From Cytophagales bacterium (GTDB taxonomy: Bacteria > Bacteroidota > Bacteroidia > Cytophagales > Cyclobacteriaceae): 54,284 bases of DNA. A model generated the notes under the pieces. The model saw only the letters and a program-made list of their open reading frames with translations. It was not told the origin of the DNA and ran no database searches. Below are positions 18,911 to 28,040 of the stretch, in pieces. The translations under genes and the position numbers were made by a program. The stretch spans positions 1 to 54,284 of the forward strand of contig JAKSBZ010000224.1 in assembly GCA_022360875.1 (NCBI GenBank), written 5' to 3'. The first letter of the stretch is position 1. The number at the start of each line of letters is the position of its first letter.

Positions 18911-20080
18911 TTAATCGTACCAAATCTTATGCTCCTTGGAATCATAGCCGGATTTCTTGCGCATCACTTTAGCTCGCTGTTTATCCGGTTTTACCCAAAC
19001 CCTGTCCCACAACTGAGCAACCCAGCTTCGCCTAAGCATCGGCGCTCCCTTCGATTTCCTTAACTGCGCTTTGTATTGCTTATTCAACCGCGACTCATCA
19101 ACCATGTGCAGCTTCGGATTCCTCGCTTTTGCCAGCTGCTGTTTATATTGCTTTCTTAACCGGTTTGGATCCACCATGCGCATTCGGGAAGGCAAGGCTT
19201 TGGAAAGCTGACGCTTATACTGCGCCCGCATGCGCGACAAATTCACCATTCTAAACTTCGGACTCCGAGCCTTGGCAAGCTGTTGCTTGTACTGTTTATT
19301 CAGCCTGCGCGTGTCAACCATACGAGCCCGAGAAGGCAAAGCCTTGGATAACTGGCGTCTGTACTGTTTTTTCAACCTGCGTGTGTCAACCATACGCACC
19401 CGGGACGGCAATTGCTTGGAAAGCTGACGCCAGTACTGCTTTTCCTGCCTGCGCGTGTCTGTCATTCGCACCCGGGATGGCAATTGCTTGGAAAGCTGGC
19501 GCTTATACTGCTTTTCCAATCCGCGAGTATCAGCCATGCGCACCTTGGAGGGCAGCGCCTTCGAAAGCTGGCGTTTATGCTGCATCCGGTATTTTCTGCT
19601 GTTGTAGGCCCGTTGTTTTTCTGATGCCGCTTTCTTCAGCTGCTTTTTATACTGTCGATAATAATGTTTTTTATTATACTTTCGGGGTTTAAACTTGCTG
19701 GTTGCCCCGCTGCTGAATTTGTTGCGATGCAAATACGGATGCGGTCTTCCCATAATCAATCCCTGCGTGCTGTGCTTCCTGCTTACTGCCCGTTCGCGCT
19801 TCTTGTTGATCGGATACTTTTTGGGCGCTTTGTAGCCCTTGCTTTTCCTGGCATTTTTGTAGCCCGTGATTTCCATCTGCCCAAAATTCACCTCTGTGGC
19901 CGTCGGCTTGGTCGACCGTTTTCTCTGCTTCTTTTTCGAAACCTTCACCACGCCTTTCTTTGCCGTCTTCTTATTTTTTTTCTGAGCAGATGCTTGCCCG
20001 CCCCAAGCCAAAAAAATAAAAGATAAGGCAAAAAAAACGGCAAAAAATAATCGAGGCTTTCTCCTGACTTCTCTGTTCAT
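18911..20080 (-). CDS. Secreted, highly basic protein built of 24-residue repeats
   Basis: A 389-residue protein with no family I recognise. Residues 1-32 form a signal peptide ending QASAQ. Residues 33-140 are a Lys/Arg/Tyr-rich linker. Residues 142-333 hold eight 24-residue units of the form KQYKRQLSKALPSRVRMVD plus about five variable residues, followed by a degenerate ninth. A C-terminal block RRSWVAQLWDRVW is not repeated. Nearly a third of the protein is Lys or Arg, with few acidic residues and no Cys, so it should carry a very strong positive charge outside the cytoplasm. Binding to anionic polymers (extracellular DNA, LPS, acidic polysaccharide) is a reasonable guess, no more. The gene stands alone. 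Confidence 0.8.
   Translation of the reverse strand: MNREVRRKPRLFFAVFFALSFIFLAWGGQASAQKKNKKTAKKGVVKVSKKKQRKRSTKPTATEVNFGQMEITGYKNARKSKGYKAPKKYPINKKRERAVSRKHSTQGLIMGRPHPYLHRNKFSSGATSKFKPRKYNKKHYYRQYKKQLKKAASEKQRAYNSRKYRMQHKRQLSKALPSKVRMADTRGLEKQYKRQLSKQLPSRVRMTDTRRQEKQYWRQLSKQLPSRVRMVDTRRLKKQYRRQLSKALPSRARMVDTRRLNKQYKQQLAKARSPKFRMVNLSRMRAQYKRQLSKALPSRMRMVDPNRLRKQYKQQLAKARNPKLHMVDESRLNKQYKAQLRKSKGAPMLRRSWVAQLWDRVWVKPDKQRAKVMRKKSGYDSKEHKIWYD
19082..19657 (-). repeat. Eight tandem 72-base coding repeats
   Basis: In-frame 72-base units encode the 24-residue repeats of the basic secreted protein. Neighbouring units at about 19370-19520 are nearly identical at DNA level (both contain GGCAATTGCTTGGAAAGCTG), which suggests recent unit duplication. 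Outer units are more diverged. Copy number may vary between strains. Confidence 0.85.
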
Positions 20081-20320
20081 AAAAATGGGCTTGTGTACAA
20101 ATAATACTCTAAAGTACTGTAACGAATAATTCTAATAAATAAACTTGGTGTCGGAAAATTTTTATTATTTGAAAGGAAATATAATCAAAAAGTTTGAATA
20201 TTCGATTTAAGATCCCAAATAGAGCTCCGTTGCCCAGGACAGCGGCAAGCCATAAACAAGATTACTTGAAAAAAGCACACGCACTGTCCAACTACCGGAA
20301 AAAACTGAGCACAACCGTAT

Positions 20321-21568
20321 ATGATTCAATTTGAAGAATTTACTCTGAACAACGGACTGCAAGTCATTGTACACGAAGACTCCAGCACGCCCATGGCGGC
20401 TGTCAATATATTATACAATGTCGGATCGAAGGACGAAGACCCGGAGCGCACCGGATTCGCCCACCTTTTCGAACACCTGATGTTTAGCGGCTCCAAGCAT
20501 ATTCCTTCCTTCGACGAGGTGGTTCAAAGCGTCGGAGGAGAAAACAATGCCTACACCAGCCTTGACGTCACCAATTTTTACACCTTAGTGCCAGCCATCA
20601 ACCTGGAAACCGCCTTCTGGTTGGAGTCCGACCGAATGGCCAGCCTGAACATCAGCGAAGCGGCGCTGGAAAAAGAGCGAAAAGTTGTCATTGAGGAGTT
20701 CAAGCAGCGCTATCTCAACCAGCCCTACGGAGATCTCTGGCTGAAGCTCCGTCCGCTGTGCTACCAAGTCCATCCTTACCGCTGGCCGACCATCGGCAAA
20801 GACATCGCTCACATCGAGCAGGCCAAACTGGAAAATGTTCAGGCATTTTTCGACAAATTTTACCATCCCAACCAAGCCATTCTTTGCGTTGCCGGCAATG
20901 TAACAAGCCAGCAAGTACGGACACTCGCCGAAAAATGGTTCGGCGACATACCGGCCGGGGCGCCCTACAAACGTCAGCTTCCTGAAGAACCTGTCCAAAC
21001 CCAAGAGCGGAAGCTTACCGTTCGGGCAAATGTTCCCTACACCGTAATCGTCAAAGCTTACAAAATGCGTAATAAAGCTCATCCCGACTATCCGAAAGCC
21101 GATATGCTGAACGACATACTGGGGCAGGGAAAATCCTCTCGGCTTTACGATAAACTGGTCAAAGGCGCCAGTTCTTTCAACACCGTAAACTCCTACCTCA
21201 CGGGTTCGCTGGAGGACGGCTTGCTCGTCATCAACGGCAAACTGCACGAAGGCGCCGAAATAGAGCAGGCAGAAAAAGAAATCGACGGAATAATTGCCGA
21301 ACTGCAGCTGGAACTTGTCAGCGAGCAGGAGCTTCAGAAGGTAAAAAACCAGGCGGAAGCAAGCCTTGTTTTCTCCGAAATGGAAATCCTGACCAAAGCC
21401 ATGAACCTTTCTTATGCCAAACTGATGGGCGACACCAACCGCATCAACAGCGACCTGGAACTTCTGCAGCAGGTTACAAGAGAGGACATCCGGCAATCTG
21501 CCCGTGAAATTCTAAGACCGGAGAACTGCTCAACGCTGTATTATTTGCCGTCAAATTCCGGAAAGTAA
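20321..21568 (+). CDS. M16-family zinc metallopeptidase
   Basis: A 415-residue pitrilysin-family peptidase. The inverted zinc motif HxxEH is in GFAHLFEHLMFSGS near residue 45, and the downstream Glu ligand is in EKERKVVIEEFKQR. The second, inactive M16 domain follows (AILCVAGNVTSQQV onwards). There is no signal peptide, so it is cytosolic or exported by another route. M16 enzymes of this size work as homodimers or with a second inactive subunit; no second M16 gene lies beside it, which favours a homodimer. Its substrate is unknown. Confidence 0.9.
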   Translation: MIQFEEFTLNNGLQVIVHEDSSTPMAAVNILYNVGSKDEDPERTGFAHLFEHLMFSGSKHIPSFDEVVQSVGGENNAYTSLDVTNFYTLVPAINLETAFWLESDRMASLNISEAALEKERKVVIEEFKQRYLNQPYGDLWLKLRPLCYQVHPYRWPTIGKDIAHIEQAKLENVQAFFDKFYHPNQAILCVAGNVTSQQVRTLAEKWFGDIPAGAPYKRQLPEEPVQTQERKLTVRANVPYTVIVKAYKMRNKAHPDYPKADMLNDILGQGKSSRLYDKLVKGASSFNTVNSYLTGSLEDGLLVINGKLHEGAEIEQAEKEIDGIIAELQLELVSEQELQKVKNQAEASLVFSEMEILTKAMNLSYAKLMGDTNRINSDLELLQQVTREDIRQSAREILRPENCSTLYYLPSNSGK

Positions 21569-21589
21569 GTACTTCCAGTAATTTGTCTT

Positions 21590-21670
21590 AAGATATTGTT
21601 TAGCTAAATCACTGGCCATAAACCACAACTGAAAACAATAAAAAAGTGCGAGGGACTTAAACTTAGAGGA
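21590..21670 (+). repeat. Dispersed intergenic repeat, copy B
   Basis: Shares TTTAGCTAAATCACTGGC (21599-21616) exactly with copy A and is similar for the next 50 bases. The hairpin equivalent reads AAGTGC, GAG, GGACTT: one pair has changed on both arms relative to copy A, and one mismatch is present. It lies upstream of the esterase gene. Confidence 0.55.
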
Positions 21671-21740
21671 TTCACATAAAGGTATTGTTCAAAAAAAGTA
21701 TTATATTTTAATGTAATTATTTTTTTGAACAATACGACAC

Positions 21741-22613
21741 ATGAAAGCATTACTAATCATTCCATTGGTTCTCGCAAGCCTGCTGACTTCGCATGCTCAG
21801 AGCACCGTCAAAGAAAATCTACAGATTGAGAGTAAAATTCTGAAATCTCCAGTCAAATACTCCGTATACCTGCCCGAGGGCTATCCCAGCTCAAAACAAA
21901 AGTACCCCGTACTTTACCTGCTGCATGGCTATTCTGGGGATAATTCCGACTGGTTACACAAAGGCAATCTTCAAAGAACTGCCGACGCACTGATAAAAAA
22001 AGGCAAGCTTGAACCAACAATTATTATAATGCCCGACGCAGGAAACTGCTACTACCTCAACTCTGCCAACGGCAAATGGAACTACCACGATATGTTTGTC
22101 AAAGAGTTCGTTCCTGCCATTGAGCAGCTTTACCGTATCAAAAAAGAAAATAAATTCCGAGCTGTTGCCGGGCTTTCTATGGGCGGTTTCGGCGCCACAA
22201 TGCTTGCGCTGAAGAATCCCGAACTTTTCGGTCAGTCCGCATCAATGAGCGGCGTCTTCTGGACCAACGAACGACTCATGTCGCTAAACCAGAAAAACTT
22301 CGATGCCTGGTTCGGAAAAATGCTCGGCACCGACCTTGCCGGCGAAAAACGAATCAACGCCATTTGGAAAACTTTCAGCCCTTTAGAATTATTCTCCAAA
22401 GTGCCTGTCGAACAAGCCAACCAGCAGCGGTGGTACTTCGACTGCGGCAGCAGCGACAACCTAAGCTCCGTCAATGCAAAACTGGACAGCATTCTTCAAG
22501 CAAGAGGAATCAACCATAAATTCTACACACGTGAAGGTCATCACAACTGGGATTACTGGAAAGCCAATCTCAAATACGTGCTTCTTTTTTTCAACCAGAA
22601 GTTCGCCAGCTAA
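21741..22613 (+). CDS. Secreted esterase, alpha/beta hydrolase (esterase D family)
   Basis: A 290-residue hydrolase with a signal peptide (residues 1-19, ending TSHAQ). The oxyanion region is VLYLLHGYSGDNSDW, the nucleophile Ser is in AGLSMGGFGATM, and the catalytic His is in the C-terminal GHHNWDYWK. It belongs to the putative-esterase family that includes feruloyl esterases, acetylxylan esterases and S-formylglutathione hydrolase. The signal peptide points to a periplasmic or extracellular carbohydrate or lipid ester. It has its own terminator and no polysaccharide genes beside it. Confidence 0.87.
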   Translation: MKALLIIPLVLASLLTSHAQSTVKENLQIESKILKSPVKYSVYLPEGYPSSKQKYPVLYLLHGYSGDNSDWLHKGNLQRTADALIKKGKLEPTIIIMPDAGNCYYLNSANGKWNYHDMFVKEFVPAIEQLYRIKKENKFRAVAGLSMGGFGATMLALKNPELFGQSASMSGVFWTNERLMSLNQKNFDAWFGKMLGTDLAGEKRINAIWKTFSPLELFSKVPVEQANQQRWYFDCGSSDNLSSVNAKLDSILQARGINHKFYTREGHHNWDYWKANLKYVLLFFNQKFAS

Positions 22614-22637
22614 ACCTGCCAAATGAACTTTTCAAAT

Positions 22638-22663
22638 AGCCAGTCCCAGAGTCTGGCTTTTTT
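22638..22663 (+). terminator. Terminator after the esterase gene
   Basis: AGCCAG and CTGGCT pair around a 9-base loop, followed by six T, 25 bases past the stop. Confidence 0.75.
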
Positions 22664-22894
22664 ATTCTTCAAAATATAAAACCTTCAAAGAGCAATTCTC
22701 CGCAAAATATTCTGATATAAAATTAATAAAGAACACAATTACCCGTCAATGTTTTCTGAAAAAAGAGGCACACTCGCGTATTTCTTCATATGATTTTTAT
22801 CATAAACCATCTTTTTTAATCCGTCCCGCTTGATAAGTGAATTTCTTTCAGCGACATTGGCCCCTAAAAAATTAGTTGACCAAAGGAAAATGGC

Positions 22895-24472
22895 ATGGAA
22901 GAGGTAGAGGGCAATTATTTTAAAGAAACTGCTGTATCCAACTCATTATCAAATCCAAAGACACATGTACGCCGATTGATTCAACAGCTGGCGCAGGGGG
23001 CTTCTGAAAAGCAAGAAGCCATTGCGCTGGCAGTGCTTAGCGCGCTGTCCAGACAAAGCCTTTTCATGATCGGTCCTCCGGGCGTCGGCAAAAGCATGAT
23101 CGCACGCCGTCTGAAAAAAATGTACCGGAGCAGCAGCTCTTTCGAATACCTCATGAACCGCTTCAGCACCGTAGACGAAATATTCGGTCCTGTCTCCATC
23201 AGCAAACTCAGCAAAGAAGACAAATTCGAACGTCTCACCGAAAGCTACCTCCCCGGGGCTTCGGTGGTGTTTCTTGACGAAATCTGGAAAGCGGGACCGG
23301 CCATACAAAACGCACTGCTCACTGTGCTCAACGAACGGGTTTACCGAAACGGCGCGCAGGAAACTCCCATACGCATGCAGGCGCTCATTGCGGCCTCAAA
23401 CGAATACCCGGCGCCCAATCAGGGTCTGGAAGCACTCTGGGACCGGTTCCTCATTCGGTACGAAATGCTCAATATCCAGAATGAAAGCGCCTTTCATGAA
23501 ATGCTTCAGCTTCCTGAAACAGAAACAGTAATACACAAAGAACTGCAGCTGGACGAACAGAGGCTTGCGCAATGGTCTGAAAAAATAAACCAGATCCGGC
23601 TAACGGCTTCTGTGCTGGAATTCATAACAGCTGTCCGAAAGCTAATCACCGCGCACAACAGCCAGCCGAACGCACAGAGCCAGTTCTATGTATCAGACCG
23701 GCGGTGGAAAAAAATCACCGAGCTGCTGAGAACTTCCGCCTTTCTCAACAACCGCACGGAAGTAAACCTTGTGGACTGTCTTTTATGCATTCACTGCCTT
23801 TGGGACCGTGCCTCACAATTCCGGCAGGTAAAAAAATGGATTTTCCAGGCAATTTCAGACTGCGCCCTTCCCAAGCAGCTGGGCTTTGATGCCGTCCAGG
23901 AACAAATCCGGCGATTCCGAGGCCAAGTTCAGATCACAGCCATGAAAGAGCAGGTGTTTCAGAAAGAACAGCCAAAATTGCTGGAGAATGAATTTTATTT
24001 GATCGAGAATCCATTGTATCCCCACAACCGAATCTCGAAGGACGATTTTGAAATGCTTTCGGGCGGGACGATGAAATGCCCGCTTTACAGCCCGTCAGGC
24101 GACAGCGAAACTTACTATGTCAGCAGGCTTTCCGAAACTGAAATCGAAATAGCCAAAGACGCAAAAAGCCACCGCTTCCAGCTGCGCTCTTCTGTGCAAA
24201 ATATTAAAAAACTTATTCCAAAAACAATCAGCGAAAACACCCGCAATGCCCTGAATCTGCAGGCAATGCGCATTGAAGAACACCTGACAGCTTGCCTGGA
24301 AGAGCTTCAGGGACTTCTAAAAAAAGAGCTTTCCAAAGAAAACGGCCACCTTTTTATCCCGGCTGAATGGTGCTCAGAACTGGCTGCTGAAATCGAACAG
24401 CTGATTCGGCACCTGCATGAGGATTACCTGACGGTGGAAAAACTTAAAAAAAGCTATGGAGCCGATCATTGA
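22895..24472 (+). CDS. ravA: MoxR-type AAA+ ATPase, RavA family
   Basis: A 525-residue hexameric AAA+ ATPase. Walker A GPPGVGKS is at 60-67 and Walker B is in VVFLDEIWKAGPAIQNALL. FEYLMNRFSTVDEIFGP and the sensor region IAASNEYP follow, with YVSDRRWKKI, a hallmark of RavA, in the later helical part. The C-terminal half is a beta-rich region as in the LARA part of RavA. In E. coli RavA works with ViaA in respiratory-chain and membrane-stress settings. The next gene is a ViaA-like VWA protein that overlaps this one by 17 bases, so translation is coupled. A purine-rich AAAGGA lies about 10 bases before the ATG. Confidence 0.9.
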   Translation: MEEVEGNYFKETAVSNSLSNPKTHVRRLIQQLAQGASEKQEAIALAVLSALSRQSLFMIGPPGVGKSMIARRLKKMYRSSSSFEYLMNRFSTVDEIFGPVSISKLSKEDKFERLTESYLPGASVVFLDEIWKAGPAIQNALLTVLNERVYRNGAQETPIRMQALIAASNEYPAPNQGLEALWDRFLIRYEMLNIQNESAFHEMLQLPETETVIHKELQLDEQRLAQWSEKINQIRLTASVLEFITAVRKLITAHNSQPNAQSQFYVSDRRWKKITELLRTSAFLNNRTEVNLVDCLLCIHCLWDRASQFRQVKKWIFQAISDCALPKQLGFDAVQEQIRRFRGQVQITAMKEQVFQKEQPKLLENEFYLIENPLYPHNRISKDDFEMLSGGTMKCPLYSPSGDSETYYVSRLSETEIEIAKDAKSHRFQLRSSVQNIKKLIPKTISENTRNALNLQAMRIEEHLTACLEELQGLLKKELSKENGHLFIPAEWCSELAAEIEQLIRHLHEDYLTVEKLKKSYGADH

Positions 24473-25925
24473 GGAACTGTTGCAGTTTAAGCTTTTCGGC
24501 GCATGGGGAAGCCTTGCCGAACGAGAACTGCTGACAGACTATTTCATGGCCTTTCTGCAGGGAAATTCCGATTTGCAGGCTTTCTGGAATTCCGATGAGC
24601 TATCGTCATACAACCGGCTTTTTTGCCGGCTGAAGGACTCTTCCGAGATGGAAGCGCTGGCCGAAAAATACCCCGAACTTCGCGCGGAAATGGTCCGGGA
24701 GTTCTTAAGCCGGCAATACAATCTGTTCCAGTGGAATTTTTTACCGGAAAAACTTCAGCATGCACTTGTTCTTCCGGCCTTTCTGTTGCCCGCAGCCCAG
24801 GCCTCTGTACTGCTCCGAATCGGCGGTCTGCTTTCCAAAATAAAAAGATGGATCCGAAGACTGCTTCGCCCTTTGGCGCACAGCATGGGCCAGCTGGCCA
24901 GCGCCGGCCGGCAAAAGAAAAAAAACCGGGCGTTCAAACAAAAACTCAGCGAATACGACCAGCTCATGCGTAAGCTTGCTCCCTTTCAGGCCATGCTGGG
25001 CTGGGCTGCGCAAAAGGGCGAGTGGAAGCGCGGCCTGCACCTGCTGGACAAGTCGGAAAACTTCAAAAGCCAGGATAAACACCTGAAGGCGCTTTCCGGG
25101 TTGCTGGGACAATTGCAGCGGACAGAAAAAAAACTCAAGATGGAGAAACTGGAGCAAGTTGCCGCCAGCTTCGCCCCGGCGGCATCGGAACACTCACCGG
25201 AGGAAATTGCCGCTGTGCGTTTCAGCAACGAAATCAGCCAAGTGCTCCCCTCGGAACTTGCGCTGCTGGGCAACGAACAAACCGAAGCGCTTTTTTATCA
25301 AAAATACAGTGAAAAGCAATTGCTTTCCTTCCAATACGAAGGAAACCAGGAAGCAATACGGCAAACCATTACACCAAACGAAAAAAGTGTAAGCCAAAAC
25401 AAACGCGGGCCCATCGTCCTCTGCGTGGACAGCAGCGCATCGATGATCGGAAAAACCGAGCTGCTGGCCAAAGCCGTCAGCTTCTCGGTTCTACGTCATG
25501 CGCTGGAAGAAGACCGAAAATGTTACCTGATCAGTTTCTCCGAGCAGATCGCCGAAGCAGAACTGACGGACCGGAAAAAAGGAACCGAACACCTTATCGA
25601 ACTGCTCTCGGGCTCCTTCCACGGAGGCACGAGCCTGCTGGCACCGCTGGAGCGCGCGCTGGAGCTGCTTCAGCAGCCGGATTACCAGAAAGCGGATCTG
25701 CTGATAATCACCGACGGACAGCACCCCAAGCTTCAGGAAAAAACTATCCGAAACATTCGAATGGCCCAGCAGAGAAAAAACCGTTTTTTCCACATGGCCA
25801 TTGCCGGCCACGCCTACAAGCCTTCGCAGCGGATCTTTGACGAAGACTGGCATGTGCACCCCGCGCAACCCGACAGCCTGAAGGAAATCGTTCTGCGCCT
25901 GCAGAAATTCAAAAAACGGCAGTAA
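24456..25925 (+). CDS. viaA: VWA-domain protein, ViaA family
   Basis: The 489-residue partner of RavA. The N-terminal two-thirds is helical with Leu/Lys-rich stretches. The last third is a von Willebrand A domain with the metal-site motif DSSAS in VLCVDSSASMIGKTE, the Thr in FHGGTSLLAPLERAL and the Asp in LLIITDGQHP. The ATG at 24456 lies inside the end of ravA (17-base overlap), typical of a stable two-protein complex. Length and order match the E. coli ravA-viaA operon. The cellular target is not shown by sequence. Confidence 0.88.
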   Translation: MEPIIEELLQFKLFGAWGSLAERELLTDYFMAFLQGNSDLQAFWNSDELSSYNRLFCRLKDSSEMEALAEKYPELRAEMVREFLSRQYNLFQWNFLPEKLQHALVLPAFLLPAAQASVLLRIGGLLSKIKRWIRRLLRPLAHSMGQLASAGRQKKKNRAFKQKLSEYDQLMRKLAPFQAMLGWAAQKGEWKRGLHLLDKSENFKSQDKHLKALSGLLGQLQRTEKKLKMEKLEQVAASFAPAASEHSPEEIAAVRFSNEISQVLPSELALLGNEQTEALFYQKYSEKQLLSFQYEGNQEAIRQTITPNEKSVSQNKRGPIVLCVDSSASMIGKTELLAKAVSFSVLRHALEEDRKCYLISFSEQIAEAELTDRKKGTEHLIELLSGSFHGGTSLLAPLERALELLQQPDYQKADLLIITDGQHPKLQEKTIRNIRMAQQRKNRFFHMAIAGHAYKPSQRIFDEDWHVHPAQPDSLKEIVLRLQKFKKRQ

Positions 25926-25983
25926 ACCATACAGACCGCAACACCCTGAAAGTAAACCGTTTTCTTCCCCGGATTGTCTGCTG

Positions 25984-26013
25984 AAAACCTTTCCGGCTTT
26001 TTTGAAAGGTTTT
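25984..26013 (+). terminator. Inverted repeat after viaA, probable terminator
   Basis: AAAACCTTTC and GAAAGGTTTT pair perfectly around a 10-base loop, 58 bases past the viaA stop. Only a short T-run follows. Confidence 0.5.
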
Positions 26014-26072
26014 AAATAAAACAGCCTGCTGCCAATTATGACCTTCCTCATATTTAAATCCAAACAGAAGGC

Positions 26073-26080
26073 TAATTTTG
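26073..26080 (+). promoter_or_regulatory. Probable -7 element of the fumarase gene
   Basis: TAATTTTG matches TAnnTTTG, 53 bases before the ATG. A -33 TTTG is not clear. Confidence 0.45.
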
Positions 26081-26133
26081 TCTGCAAAAGAGCGGGAGCT
26101 CGATTTTATCTTAATTAGCAAGCAAAATATATC

Positions 26134-27738
26134 ATGGCAGATTTCTTTTATCAAAAGCCGTTTCCTTTGCAAAGCGACCCGACGGAATACCGTTTAATCT
26201 CTAAAGATTATGTGTCGGTTGTCGAAGTAGAAGGACGCAAAATCTTGAAGGTAGATCCGAAAGGACTTGAACTGTTGTCTAAAGAGGCAATGTCGGATGT
26301 TTCATTTTACCTGCGCGCGGCGCATCTTCAGAAACTCAGAAACATTCTGGAGGATCCGGAGGCAACAGACAACGACCGATTTGTCGCTTACACGCTTTTG
26401 CAAAACGCGGTGGTTGCAGCCGAAGGCCAGCTGCCAAGCTGCCAGGACACCGGAACGGCAATCGTAATGGGCAAAAAAGGCGAAGGAGTCTGGACCAACG
26501 CCGAAGACGCCGAGCATTTGTCGAAAGGAATCTACGACACTTATCAAGAGCGCAACCTGCGCTACTCGCAGATCGTTCCGCTGACGATGTTCGAAGAGAA
26601 AAACACAGGCAGCAACCTGCCGGCCCAAATCGACATCTACTCGGAAAAAGGCAACGACTACAAGTTCCTTTTCATGGCCAAAGGAGGCGGATCTGCCAAC
26701 AAAACTTTCCTTTACCAGAAAACCAAAGCGCTTCTTAACGAGGAAAACCTGACGGAATTCATCCAGGAGAAAATCAAAGACCTGTGAACGGCCGCTTGTC
26801 CTCCTTACCACTTGGCCGTAGTAATCGGAGGCACCTCAGCCGAAGCGAACCTGGCAACCGTGAAAAAGGCTTCTGCCGGCTACTTCGATGAGCTGCCAAC
26901 AGAAGGCAACTTGGGCGGACAGGCTTTCCGCGATTTGGAATGGGAAGCGAAAATTCAGGAAATCTGCCAAAAAAGCCAGATCGGCGCTCAGTTCGGCGGA
27001 AAATACTTCACGCATGATGTGCGCGTGATCCGCTTGCCTCGCCACGCGGCTTCATGCCCTGTGGGCATCGGCGTAAGCTGCTCGGCAGACCGCAACATCA
27101 AGGGTAAAATCACCGAAGAGGGAATCTTCGTTGAGCAACTGGAGAAGAACCCGCGTAAATTCTTGCCAGACACGCCTCCGCATTTGGAAAAAGCCGTGGA
27201 GATCGATTTGGACCGCCCTATGGACGAAGTCCTGGCCGAGCTGTCAAAATATCCGATCAAAACCCGCCTGAACCTGAAAGGCACGCTGATCGTTGCCCGC
27301 GACATCGCGCACGCGCGCATCAAGGAAATGATCGACAAAGGCGAGCCGATGCCGGAATATTTCAAAAACCACCCGATTTACTACGCAGGACCGGCCAAAA
27401 CTCCTGAAGGCATGCCTTCAGGATCGTTCGGACCGACGACTGCCGGACGAATGGACCCTTACGTAGATCCGTTCCAGGCGCTTCGCGGCTCGATGATCAT
27501 GGTGGCAAAAGGCAACCGCTCGCAGGCCGTTACCGACGCCTGCAAAAAGCACGGCGGCTTCTACCTGGGATCCATCGGCGGACCGGCGGCTATTCTGGCC
27601 AAAGAAAACATCAAATCGGTGGAGCTTGTGGACTTTGAGGATTTGGGCATGGAAGCCGTTCGCAAAATCGAGATCGAGAACTTCCCGGCCTTCATCATCT
27701 GCGACGACAAAGGAAACGACTTCTTCGCAGAGCTGTAA
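26134..27738 (+). pseudogene. fumA: Class I fumarate hydratase interrupted by an in-frame TGA
   Basis: A [4Fe-4S] fumarase of the TCA cycle (fumarate to malate), about 533 residues. The first half has the cluster Cys in [16 protein letters not shown] and continues to EKIKDL, where TGA at 26785-26787 replaces the Gly of the family motif [16 protein letters not shown]. The same frame continues with [17 protein letters not shown], a second Cys region [11 protein letters not shown], and the C-terminal domain with [20 protein letters not shown] and [17 protein letters not shown] to TGA (G to T at 26785) is the only fault. As read, the product stops after 217 residues and lacks at least one cluster ligand. 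No other fumarase is in the window. Confidence 0.93.
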
Positions 27739-27763
27739 AAAAATCAATAATTATCAGATTGTT

Positions 27764-27795
27764 AAACGACCAGAGAAATCTGGTCGTTTTTTTTT
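27764..27795 (+). terminator. Terminator after the fumarase gene
   Basis: AAACGACCAGA and TCTGGTCGTTT pair perfectly around a GAAA tetraloop, followed by T. A very strong intrinsic terminator. Confidence 0.92.
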
Positions 27796-27954
27796 GGAGA
27801 TTCCTAACTACTTCTCTTATAAAAAAAACTTTTTTCACCAATTACACATGTATTCATGTTGGAAAAGTCTGCAAAATGAACCTTGTCTATTACAAAATTT
27901 CCATCCCCATCTGCTTCCCAATTTTCTAATACTGTAAAACACTTCCTTTTTTCA

Positions 27955-27993
27955 AGCAAAAAGGAGGCACTACACAAGCACCTCCCTTTTTAA
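27955..27993 (-). terminator. Terminator of the SusCD locus
   Basis: On the minus strand AAAAAGGGAGGTGC and GTGCCTCCTTTTT pair with one bulge and wobble around a 7-base loop, ending in T. It lies about 50 bases past the last gene of the locus. Confidence 0.65.
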
Positions 27994-28040
27994 TAATTAT
28001 ACAATATTTCAAATAATTACGCTAAATCAAATGTATTATT

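Larger units (their letters stand above)
27739..28040. other. Intergenic region between convergent fumarase and SusCD-locus genes
   Basis: This 302-base gap holds two facing terminators and between them about 160 bases of AT-rich sequence in which I see no gene, tRNA or repeat. Confidence 0.6.

Noticed and set aside
19082..19657. Possible CRISPR or satellite array
   Set aside because: The 72-base units are contiguous, in frame and code for a repetitive protein; there are no spacers.
26812..27738. Separate beta subunit of a two-subunit fumarase
   Set aside because: The stop falls in the conserved [10 protein letters not shown] motif and the frame is the same on both sides, so this is one interrupted single-chain class I enzyme and not an alpha/beta pair.
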